From: Microbacterium sp. LWH3-1.2
Lineage (GTDB): Bacteria; Actinomycetota; Actinomycetes; Actinomycetales; Microbacteriaceae
Length of the DNA: 64,000 nucleotides
Direction: 5' to 3'
Assembly (NCBI RefSeq): GCF_040675855.1
Contig: NZ_JBEGIK010000001.1
Span: 372,001 to 436,000, forward strand
Under the pieces are notes generated by a model. The model did not search any database. It was given only the letters and a program-made list of their open reading frames with translations, and had not been told where the DNA came from. The translations under genes and the position numbers were made by a program. Within the stretch, counting starts at the first letter, position 1. Every line of letters starts with the position of its first letter. Of the stretch, positions 1 to 7,515 are shown one piece after another.

Positions 1-942
1 ATGCTCACATTCATCCTCCGGCGCCTGCTGTCGGGCGTCGTCCTGATCGCGGTGATCTCATTCCTCGCGTTCGTGCTCCTCTACGCGTCGGGCGGCGACA
101 TCGCCCGCCGCATCCTGGGCGAGAACGCGACCGCAGAGACCGTCGCGAAGAAGGCCGAGCAGCTCGGCCTGGACCGCCCCGTCCTCGTGCAGTACTGGGA
201 CTGGGTGACCTCGGCGCTCACCGGCAGCCTCGGCCGCAGCTGGTTCACCGGCGAGCTTGTCTCGGTGAGCGTCTCCAACCGCGTCGCGGTGTCGCTCTCC
301 ATCGTCATCGGCACCACGATCGTCTCGGCGGTGCTCGCCGTCGTGCTCGGCGTTCTCGCCGCGCGCCGCGGCGGGGGTGTCGACGGCACGGTCCAGCTGA
401 TCTCGCTGATCGGCTTCGCGATCCCCGGCTTCCTCATCGCGCTCGGCCTCGTGCTCGTCTTCGCGATCAACCTGGGCTGGTTCAAGGCCACCGGGTACGT
501 CCCCCTCACCACCTCCGTGTCGGGGTGGCTCTCGTCGGTCACCCTGCCGATCGTCGCCCTGTCGCTGGGCGCGATCGCGGCCGTATCGCAGCAGGTGCGC
601 GGCTCGGTCATCGATGCGATGTCCCGCGACTACGTGCGCACGCTGCGCTCCCGCGGCCTCGGCACCAACTCGGTCGTCTACCGCCACGTGCTGCGCAACG
701 CCGGGGGCCCCGCGCTCGCCGTCCTCGCCGTCCAGTTCATCGGCCTGCTCGGCGGCGCGGTGATCGTCGAGCAGGTCTTCGCCATTCCCGGCATGGGCCA
801 GCTCACCGTCCGCGCGACCACGCTCGGCGACATCCCCGTCGTGATGGGGCTGGTGATGGCCTACGCGATCATCGTCCTCATCGTGAACCTCCTGATCGAT
901 CTCGCCCAGGCGGCGCTGAACCCGAAGGTGCGACTCTCATGA
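1..942 (+). CDS. ABC transporter permease, DppB/OppB type
   Basis: Inner-membrane permease subunit of a peptide/oligosaccharide-type ABC importer. The start MLTFILRRLL is typical of DppB proteins, and the 313-aa length is normal for the family. The first helix is at about residues 9-29, with further membrane segments at about 97-120, 133-155, 175-195, 238-260 and 285-305. The cytoplasmic EAA-type loop is visible at about 205-235 (DYVRTLRSRGLG, then HVLRNAGGP). The gene begins exactly at base 1, so its RBS and any substrate-binding-protein gene upstream are outside the window. It overlaps the next gene by ATGA. Because cytoplasmic glycosidases follow, the cargo may be an oligosaccharide or glycoside rather than a peptide; this is inference from context. 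Confidence 0.9.
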   Translation: MLTFILRRLLSGVVLIAVISFLAFVLLYASGGDIARRILGENATAETVAKKAEQLGLDRPVLVQYWDWVTSALTGSLGRSWFTGELVSVSVSNRVAVSLSIVIGTTIVSAVLAVVLGVLAARRGGGVDGTVQLISLIGFAIPGFLIALGLVLVFAINLGWFKATGYVPLTTSVSGWLSSVTLPIVALSLGAIAAVSQQVRGSVIDAMSRDYVRTLRSRGLGTNSVVYRHVLRNAGGPALAVLAVQFIGLLGGAVIVEQVFAIPGMGQLTVRATTLGDIPVVMGLVMAYAIIVLIVNLLIDLAQAALNPKVRLS

Positions 943-2810
943 CCGCCATCGACGTCCCCCTCGCGGTACCGGTCGCCCCGGTACGCGTCTCGCTCTGGCG
1001 CCGCCTGCTGCGACGCCCCGTCGGCCTCGGTTCGCTGATCTTCCTCGTCTTCCTCGCGGTGATCGCGATCTTCGGCCCGCTGATCGCACCGCAGGATCCG
1101 AACTACGCAGACATCCGCAATGTGCTCGCCCCGCCCAGCGCAGCGCATCTGCTCGGTACCGACGGCAGCGGGCGCGACGTCTTCTCGCGCCTCCTCGTCG
1201 CGACCCAGACGACGGTGGTGGCCGCCCTCCTCGCGCTCGTCGTCGCGCTCGTCCTCGGTGTCGTGAGCGGCCTCATCGCGGGGTACTACCAGGGCTGGTT
1301 CAACAGCACCGCCACCTGGGTGACCGAGCTCACCATGGCCCTGCCCGGCATCGTGGTGCTCCTCGCGGCCCGCGCCGTGCTCGGCCCGTCGGTGTGGATC
1401 TCGATGTTCATCTTCGGCATCCTGCTCGCCCCGGCCTTCTATCGGCTGGTGTACGCGTCGGTGACGGCCGTGCGCACCGAGCTGTACGTCGACGCGGCCC
1501 GCGTGTCGGGTCTCAGCGACACGCGCATCATCGGACGCCACGTGCTCTCGGTGGTGCGAGCCCCGATCATCATCCAGTCCGCGATCATCGCGGGTATCGC
1601 CATCGCGATCCAGTCGGGACTCGAGTTCCTGGGCCTCGGCGACATCGCCGTGCCGACCTGGGGCCAGATGCTCAACGACGGCTTCAAGAACATCTACAAA
1701 GAGCCCCTCCTCATGCTCTGGCCGTCGCTCGCGATCGCCCTCACGTGCATCGCGCTGACCCTCCTGGCCAACGTGATGCGCGACGAGATCGAGCGCACTG
1801 TGTCGGTGCGCCGCATGCGCCGCAAGCGCCGCCGCGCGGTCGCGACCGCGAGCGGCTCCGTGGCCGCGGTGACGACCTCCGTCGGCCTCAGCGGCGGCGA
1901 CGTCGTCGACCTCGACGAGCCGCCGATCTTCGAGAGCGACGGCGTCATCGTCCACAAGGGCGACGCGCGCACCAAGGCCACCGAAAAGGTGCTCGACGTC
2001 CGCGACCTGCACGTCGGCTACGACCAGCCGGACGGCTCGCATATCGAGGTCGTCCACGGCGTCTCGCTCGACATCCGCAAGGGCGAGATCCACGGCCTGA
2101 TCGGCGAGTCCGGATCGGGCAAGACGCAGACCGCGTTCGCCGTGCTGGGGCTGCTCCCCCGCGGCGGCCACGTCACGGGCGGCTCGATCCTGTACGAGGG
2201 CACCGAGCTCGCGGGCGCGGACGACCGCGGCTACGCGGGCCTGCGCGGCAAGCGCATCGGCTACATCCCGCAGGAGCCGATGTCGAACCTCGACCCGTCG
2301 TTCACGATCGGCAGCCAGCTGGTCGAGCCACTGCGCAAGAACCTCAACCTGTCGAAGAAGGCCGCCACCGACCATTCGCTGGAGCTGCTGGCACGCGTCG
2401 GCATCCCGAATCCGAAGCGCACCTTCGACGCGTACCCGTTCGAGGTGTCCGGCGGCATGGCGCAGCGCGTGCTGATCGCCGGCGCGGTCTCCACCGACCC
2501 CGACCTGATCATCGCCGACGAGCCGACCACGGCCCTGGACGTCACGGTGCAGGCCGAGGTGCTCGAGCTGCTGCGCGACCTGCAGGCCGAACGCCACATG
2601 GCGATGCTCCTGGTCACGCACAACTTCGGCGTCGTCGCCGACCTGTGCGACCGGGTCACCGTCATGCAGAGCGGCCGGTTCGTCGAGCAGGGCCCGGTGC
2701 GCGCGATCTTCAACGACGCACAGCACCCCTACACGCAGGCACTGCTGGACGCGATCCTCGACGAGGGTCCCGCCCGCGGCCCGCTCGTCACGAACGGAGC
2801 ACGAGCATGA
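939..2810 (+). CDS. Fused ABC permease-ATPase (DppC-DppD fusion)
   Basis: One 623-aa polypeptide combining a DppC-type permease and a DppD-type ATPase. Residues about 30-290 form the permease, with the usual start of helix 1 (SLIFLVFLAVIAIFGPLIAP), the periplasmic LLGTDGSGRDVFSRLL segment and the EAA-like loop VDAARVSGLSDTRIIGRHVL. A charged linker (about 290-340) leads to the nucleotide-binding domain: Walker A GESGSGKTQ near residue 390, signature VSGGMAQR, Walker B IIADEPTTALD near 526, and the switch histidine in LLVTHN. The C-terminal HPYTQALLDAI is the oligopeptide-transporter tail. Start ATG 939 overlaps the previous stop, and the end overlaps the next ATG, so translation is coupled. 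Such fusions are known in actinobacteria. There is no stop or frameshift between the halves. Confidence 0.9.
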   Translation: MTAIDVPLAVPVAPVRVSLWRRLLRRPVGLGSLIFLVFLAVIAIFGPLIAPQDPNYADIRNVLAPPSAAHLLGTDGSGRDVFSRLLVATQTTVVAALLALVVALVLGVVSGLIAGYYQGWFNSTATWVTELTMALPGIVVLLAARAVLGPSVWISMFIFGILLAPAFYRLVYASVTAVRTELYVDAARVSGLSDTRIIGRHVLSVVRAPIIIQSAIIAGIAIAIQSGLEFLGLGDIAVPTWGQMLNDGFKNIYKEPLLMLWPSLAIALTCIALTLLANVMRDEIERTVSVRRMRRKRRRAVATASGSVAAVTTSVGLSGGDVVDLDEPPIFESDGVIVHKGDARTKATEKVLDVRDLHVGYDQPDGSHIEVVHGVSLDIRKGEIHGLIGESGSGKTQTAFAVLGLLPRGGHVTGGSILYEGTELAGADDRGYAGLRGKRIGYIPQEPMSNLDPSFTIGSQLVEPLRKNLNLSKKAATDHSLELLARVGIPNPKRTFDAYPFEVSGGMAQRVLIAGAVSTDPDLIIADEPTTALDVTVQAEVLELLRDLQAERHMAMLLVTHNFGVVADLCDRVTVMQSGRFVEQGPVRAIFNDAQHPYTQALLDAILDEGPARGPLVTNGARA

Positions 2811-3682
2811 GCACCCCGCTGAACACCCAGGCGCCGGGCACTGCGCTGCTGGATATCAGGAACCTCGTCGTCGAGTACCCGGGCAAGGGGTTCCGCGCGC
2901 AGCCGTTCCGGGCCCTCCAGGGCGTTTCGCTCGACATCCTGCCGGGCGAGACGGTGGGCCTCGTCGGCGAGTCCGGGTCGGGCAAGACGACGCTCGGCCG
3001 CGCGGCCCTCGGCCTCGCCCCCGTGACCGAGGGGTCGATCGTCTACGACGGCAAGGACATCTCTCACCTCAAGCGTCAGGAGCGCCGCGCGCTCAGCTCC
3101 GAGATCCAGGTCGTCTTCCAAGACCCGTACTCCTCGCTGAACCCGTCGATGACGATCGAGCAGATCCTCACCGAGCCACTCACCGCCGCAGGCGTGTCGA
3201 CGAGCGAGGCGAAAGGGCGCGTGCGCGACCTGCTCGACCAGGTGGGCCTGCCCGCTGACGCGCGGGGACGCCTGCCCCGCGAGTTCTCGGGCGGGCAGCG
3301 CCAGCGCGTCGCGATCGCCCGGGCGCTCGCCCTGCAGCCGCGACTCATCGTGTGCGACGAACCGGTGTCGGCGCTCGACCTGTCGACCCAGGCCCGCGTC
3401 CTGGACCTCTTCATCGACATCCAGAACCGCACCGGCGTCGCATACCTCTTCGTGACCCACGACCTCGCAGTGGTGCGCCACATCAGCCACCGCGTCGCCG
3501 TGATGTACCGCGGCGAGATCGTCGAGGCGGGCGACGGCGACCGGGTGACCTCCGAGCCCCAGCACCCGTACACCCAGCGTCTCTTCATGGCCGCGCCGGT
3601 CCCCGACCCCGACAAGCAGGAGGAGCGCCGCATCGCCCGGCGCGCCCTCCTCGATGCCGAAGCGTCCGCGAGCGTCGCCTGA
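2807..3682 (+). CDS. ABC transporter ATP-binding protein, DppF/OppF type
   Basis: Second ATPase of the importer, 291 aa. Walker A GESGSGKTT is near residue 53, the Q-loop is in VVFQDPYSSLNP, the signature is FSGGQRQRVAIARAL, Walker B is IVCDEPVSALD near 183, and the switch histidine is in FVTHD. The C-terminal QHPYTQRLFMAAPVPDPD is the oligopeptide-transporter extension. The ATG at 2807 overlaps the stop of the fused permease-ATPase (ATGA). The two ATPase domains would pair as a heterodimer under the two permease domains. A 92-bp gap with a short hairpin separates it from the GH3 gene, so the hydrolases probably belong to the same transcription unit. Confidence 0.92.
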   Translation: MSTPLNTQAPGTALLDIRNLVVEYPGKGFRAQPFRALQGVSLDILPGETVGLVGESGSGKTTLGRAALGLAPVTEGSIVYDGKDISHLKRQERRALSSEIQVVFQDPYSSLNPSMTIEQILTEPLTAAGVSTSEAKGRVRDLLDQVGLPADARGRLPREFSGGQRQRVAIARALALQPRLIVCDEPVSALDLSTQARVLDLFIDIQNRTGVAYLFVTHDLAVVRHISHRVAVMYRGEIVEAGDGDRVTSEPQHPYTQRLFMAAPVPDPDKQEERRIARRALLDAEASASVA

Positions 3683-3698
3683 CGAAACCGGATGCTGC

Positions 3699-3729
3699 GG
3701 CCCGGCCCGCTCCCACGGGACACCGGGCC
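3699..3729 (+). terminator. Weak intercistronic hairpin between transporter and GH3 gene
   Basis: GGCCCGG (3699-3705) pairs with CCGGGCC (3723-3729), and a smaller inner stem TCCC/GGGA lies at 3711-3720. There is no U tract. It could act as a partial terminator or as an mRNA-stability element separating expression of the transporter from that of the hydrolases. Evidence is structural only. Confidence 0.35.
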
Positions 3730-3774
3730 CTGCACCCGTCCCCTGAAACTTCCCGTGAGAAGGAACCTCCCTCG

Positions 3775-6216
3775 ATGACCGACACCGCCACCGCCACCTC
3801 CACCCATCCCGACTCGGTGCTGCACCTGCTGCCGCTGCTGGAGCGCATCACCCTCGAGCAGAAGGCCGCCCTGGTGCAGGGCGCCGACTTCTGGAGCACC
3901 ATCCCCCTCCCCGAGATCGGGCTGCGGGCGATGACCCTCTCGGACGGACCCGCCGGCGTCCGCGGCCCCCGCTGGGACGAACGCGAACCGTCCCTCAACC
4001 TCCCCTCGGGGTCGGCACTGGCCGCGTCATGGGACACCGACCTCGCCTACCGGTACGGGGCGGCCGCCGCATCCGAAGCCCGCCGCAAGGGCGTCGACGT
4101 CGTCCTCGGCCCCACCATCAACTTGCACCGCTCGCCCCTCGGCGGCCGGCACTTCGAATGCTTCAGCGAAGACCCCGAGCTGAGCGCCGAGCTCGCCGCC
4201 GCGTACGTGCGGGGCCTGCAAGACAACGGCATCGCCGCGACTCCGAAGCACTACGTCGCCAACGACTCCGAGACCGACCGCTTCACCGTCGACGTGCACG
4301 TCGAGGACCGCGCATTGCGCGAGCTGTACCTCGCCCCGTTCGAACGCGCCGTCGAAGCCGGAGCCTGGGCGATCATGAGCGCCTACAACGCCGTCGACGG
4401 CACCACCATGACCGAGAACGCCCTCCTCGACACCCCGCTCAACACCGAGTGGGGCTTCGACGGCGTCGTCATCAGCGACTGGACCGCCGTGCGCTCCCTC
4501 GACGCCATCGCGGCCGCACAGGACCTCGCCATGCCCGGCCCCGCACCCGCCTACACCCACCTCGTCGACGCCGTCCGCGACGGCCGCGTGAACGAAGCCG
4601 ACCTCGACCGCAAGGTCCTGCGCCTGCTGCTGCTCGCCGAACGCGTCGGCGCCCTCGCCGACGCCACCCCCCTCGAACCCTCTCCCGTCGACGGGCCCGC
4701 CTTCGCACGCCAGGCCGCCATCGCCGGCACCGTGCTGCTGCGCAACACCGGCGTCCTGCCACTGAATGCCTCGTCTGTGAGTCGCATCGCGGTGATCGGC
4801 CACAACGCCCGCGAAGCCCGCACCCAGGGCGGCGGCAGCGCCACCGTGATCCCCGAGGCCGTCGTCTCGCCGCTGGAGGCGATCCGCGCCGCGATCCCCG
4901 GCGCCGACGTGCGCTTCGAGATCGGCGCCGTCGTACAAGAAGGAGTCGCCGAGATCCCGCTCGCCCAGCTCACCAACCCCGCCACCGGTGAGGCCGGCAT
5001 CCGTGTGGCGTTCTTCGACGGCGACAGCACCGAGCTGTTCGCCGAGAACCGTCGCTCCACTGCTCTGGTCTGGTTCGGCGGTGACGCACCCATCGCCGCG
5101 AGCGCCACCGTGGTGTTCGAAACGCTGTACACGCCCCAGGAGACCGGCGAGATCGGACTCGGCTTCTCCGGCGCGAACCCCGGCAAACTCTACGTCGACG
5201 GCCGACTAGTGCTCGACGACGCCCCCGTCGTCGAAGGCACCGACCTCGGCGCGGCGCTCCTGCACCCGCAGTCGGTCTCGGCGACCATCGCCGTCGAGGC
5301 CGGCCGCCCGACAGCAGTGCGCGTCGAGTTCACGCGCGGAGGCGCCAGCGCACAGTCGGGCGCCCTGAGCGCCACACTGGGGATCGCGCCCGAACGCACC
5401 GACCCCGACGAACTCATCGCCCGCGCCGCCGCACAGGCCGCCGCATCCGAAATCGCCATCGTCGTCGTCGGCACCAACTCGAAGGTCGAGTCGGAGGGGT
5501 ACGACCGCACCAGCCTGGACCTCCCCGGCCGCCAGGACGACCTGGTCCGCGCCGTCGCCGCCACCGGCACCCCGACGATCGTCGTCGTCAACGCAGGCTC
5601 GCCGGTCGTGCTGCCCTGGGCGGACGAGGTCGCCGCGGTCGTGCAGGGGTACTTCGGTGGGCAGGAGTTCGGGCACGCGATCGCCGACGTCCTCACGGGC
5701 GCCGCCGAGCCCGGCGGGCGTCTCCCCACGACATGGCCGGCCGCCCTCGCCGACGTGCCGGTCACCGAGGTAGCGCCCGCAGACGGCCGCCTCGAGTACC
5801 GCGAAGGACTGCACATCGGCTACCGCGCGTGGCTGAAGGCGCAGGTCGAGCCGGCGTTCCCGTTCGGCCACGGCCTCGGCTACACGACGTGGTCGTGGGG
5901 CGCCGCGAAACGCGAGGGTGACACGGTCGAGGTGACGCTGGCCAACACCGGCGACCGCGCCGGAAAGCAGGTCGTGCAGGTCTACGCCGAGCGCCCGGAC
6001 TCGGCGGTGGAGCGACCCGAGCGGTGGCTCGTGGGCTTCGCGACGGTGCACGCGGCTCCCGGAGAGACCGTGACCGCGGCGGTGCCGGTCCCGGCGCGCC
6101 GCCTCGCGCACTGGGCGGGCGAATGGGTCGTCGAGCCCGGCGCGTTCACGCTCCGCGCCGGCGCCTCGGTGGCCGACCTGCCGCTGTCGATCGACTGGAC
6201 CGTCGAGCCCCGATGA
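3775..6216 (+). CDS. GH3 family beta-glycosidase with PA14-like insert
   Basis: 813-aa cytoplasmic glycoside hydrolase of family 3 (beta-glucosidase type); no signal peptide. Residues about 20-330 are the (beta/alpha)8 domain, with KHYVANDSE and the nucleophile aspartate D235 in VVISDWTAV. The second catalytic domain is interrupted at about residues 405-520 by a PA14-like beta domain (FDGDSTELF ... GKLYVDGRLV), as in several beta-glucosidases. The likely acid/base region is SEGYDRTSLDLPG. A C-terminal fibronectin-III-like domain (about 700-813) ends the protein. ATG 3775 follows AGAAGGAACC, a good RBS. Probable role: removing terminal sugars from oligosaccharides or glycosides imported by the upstream ABC system. 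Exact sugar specificity cannot be read from sequence. Confidence 0.9.
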   Translation: MTDTATATSTHPDSVLHLLPLLERITLEQKAALVQGADFWSTIPLPEIGLRAMTLSDGPAGVRGPRWDEREPSLNLPSGSALAASWDTDLAYRYGAAAASEARRKGVDVVLGPTINLHRSPLGGRHFECFSEDPELSAELAAAYVRGLQDNGIAATPKHYVANDSETDRFTVDVHVEDRALRELYLAPFERAVEAGAWAIMSAYNAVDGTTMTENALLDTPLNTEWGFDGVVISDWTAVRSLDAIAAAQDLAMPGPAPAYTHLVDAVRDGRVNEADLDRKVLRLLLLAERVGALADATPLEPSPVDGPAFARQAAIAGTVLLRNTGVLPLNASSVSRIAVIGHNAREARTQGGGSATVIPEAVVSPLEAIRAAIPGADVRFEIGAVVQEGVAEIPLAQLTNPATGEAGIRVAFFDGDSTELFAENRRSTALVWFGGDAPIAASATVVFETLYTPQETGEIGLGFSGANPGKLYVDGRLVLDDAPVVEGTDLGAALLHPQSVSATIAVEAGRPTAVRVEFTRGGASAQSGALSATLGIAPERTDPDELIARAAAQAAASEIAIVVVGTNSKVESEGYDRTSLDLPGRQDDLVRAVAATGTPTIVVVNAGSPVVLPWADEVAAVVQGYFGGQEFGHAIADVLTGAAEPGGRLPTTWPAALADVPVTEVAPADGRLEYREGLHIGYRAWLKAQVEPAFPFGHGLGYTTWSWGAAKREGDTVEVTLANTGDRAGKQVVQVYAERPDSAVERPERWLVGFATVHAAPGETVTAAVPVPARRLAHWAGEWVVEPGAFTLRAGASVADLPLSIDWTVEPR

Positions 6217-6245
6217 CACCCGTGGCAGCAACGGAGACGAACGCC

Positions 6246-7376
6246 ATGAACGAATTGATCACCGAACGCCTCCATGGGAGGGCGGACACCCGACTCGAGC
6301 AGGTCACAGAGCGCCTCGACGCCTTTCTCGCCGCCGATCCCGACCTCTCGTTCCAGGTCGCCGCGTTCCATGACGGTCACCCCGTGCTCGATGCGTGGGG
6401 CGGGCCGCACATGGTGGAGGACTCGGTCATCGTGCCGTACTCGGTCACTAAGAACACGATCGGGCTCGCGATCGGCCTTCTCGTCGAGCGGGGCGAGCTC
6501 GACCTCGACGAGCGCGTCGCGACCTACTGGCCCGAGTTCGCCGCCAAGGGCAAGCAGCACGTCACGGTGCGCCAGCTGCTGTCGCACCAGGCGGGTCTGC
6601 CGCAGACCGCGCCCGCGCTCACCTGGGACGAGCTGCTCGACCACCACGCGGCGGCCGAGCGGCTCGCCACGAGCCGCCCGTTCTGGCACCCGGGGAGCGC
6701 CTTCGGCTACCATGCCGTCACGATCGGGAACCTCGGCGACGAGCTCGTCTTCCGGGTGACCGGCCGCACGCTGCACGAGTTCTACGAGCAGGAGATCCGC
6801 GCACCCCACGGCATCGACTTCTTCCTCGGGCTCCCCGACGACCAGGAGTCCCGCCGCGTCGACGTGCTGCCGATGATCAAGCCGGTGTCCGACACTTCCA
6901 CGCCGACCTTCTCAGCGCTCGGCCCGGTCGTCTTCGGATCGATGGGCGGCGGGGTCGACCTCGCCAACTCGCGACGCAGCTGGGGGTACGGGCACCCTGC
7001 CACCTCCGGCACCGGCACCGCGCGGGGCCTCGCGCGCCTCTTCGCCGCGGCGGTCACCGGGGTCGACGGCGCCGATCCGTTCCTCAGCGCCGACACGGTG
7101 GCCGAGATCGGCCAGCAGCAGATCCGCGGCTATGACGAGGTGCTGCACCAGCAGGACCGCGCGCACGCGATCGTGTTCCAGAAGCCGTCGCAGCAGCTCG
7201 CGTTCGGCGGCCCGCGTGCGTTCGGTCACGACGGCGCCGCCGGAGCGCTCGCCTGCGTCGACCCCGACACCGGGCTGGCGTTCGCGTGGACGATCGCGCG
7301 CGGCCCGTGGCCGGGCGGCGCGGACCCGCGCGCCGTGGCACTCGCCCGGGAACTCGGCATCCGTCTCTCGTCCTGA
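6246..7376 (+). CDS. Beta-lactamase-fold serine hydrolase (esterase-like)
   Basis: 376-aa protein of the class C beta-lactamase / EstB-like family (PF00144). The SxxK catalytic motif is SVTK (about residue 74), the second motif is YHA in FGYHAVTIG, and the third is GHDG near the C terminus. No signal peptide, so it acts in the cytoplasm and is more likely an esterase/deacylase than a resistance enzyme. In this operon, removal of acyl groups from imported plant glycosides is a reasonable guess. Start chosen at ATG 6246 because of GGAGA 8-9 bases upstream. An in-frame ATG at 6213 overlaps the GH3 stop (ATGA) and is the alternative. Confidence 0.8.
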   Translation: MNELITERLHGRADTRLEQVTERLDAFLAADPDLSFQVAAFHDGHPVLDAWGGPHMVEDSVIVPYSVTKNTIGLAIGLLVERGELDLDERVATYWPEFAAKGKQHVTVRQLLSHQAGLPQTAPALTWDELLDHHAAAERLATSRPFWHPGSAFGYHAVTIGNLGDELVFRVTGRTLHEFYEQEIRAPHGIDFFLGLPDDQESRRVDVLPMIKPVSDTSTPTFSALGPVVFGSMGGGVDLANSRRSWGYGHPATSGTGTARGLARLFAAAVTGVDGADPFLSADTVAEIGQQQIRGYDEVLHQQDRAHAIVFQKPSQQLAFGGPRAFGHDGAAGALACVDPDTGLAFAWTIARGPWPGGADPRAVALARELGIRLSS

Positions 7377-7398
7377 TGCTCGCCTCCGAAGGAGCTTC

Positions 7399-7515
7399 GT
7401 GACCACGCTCTCCAACCCCCTCATCATTTCGTTCACCGGCCGGGTCATCGGCGTGTACGCCGTCGAAGGCGACGTCGCCGTGCTGCGCTGGACGGCGGAG
7501 GGAGACGACGAATGA
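7399..7515 (+). CDS. 38-aa coupled small protein, unknown function
   Basis: Small gene of 38 codons starting at GTG, reading (M/V)TTLSNPLIISFTGRV then GVYAVEGDVAVLRWTAEGDDE. Support: a strong GAAGGAG box ends five bases before the GTG, and the stop overlaps the ATG of the rhamnosidase gene (ATGA), so translation of the two would be coupled. The protein has a short hydrophobic first half and an acidic tail, with no recognised domain. It could be a leader that sets rhamnosidase expression, or a small accessory protein. I do not recognise the family. Confidence 0.5.
   Translation: MTTLSNPLIISFTGRVIGVYAVEGDVAVLRWTAEGDDE

Noticed and set aside
58..687. Long antisense frames opposite the permease and most other genes
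   Set aside because: Typical high-GC shadow frames (Arg/Gly/Asp-rich), without RBS, domain or separate promoter.
6246..7376. Antibiotic-resistance beta-lactamase
   Set aside because: The SVTK, YHA and HDG motifs only show the general fold; there is no signal peptide, and the operon context is glycoside breakdown, so an esterase is more likely.
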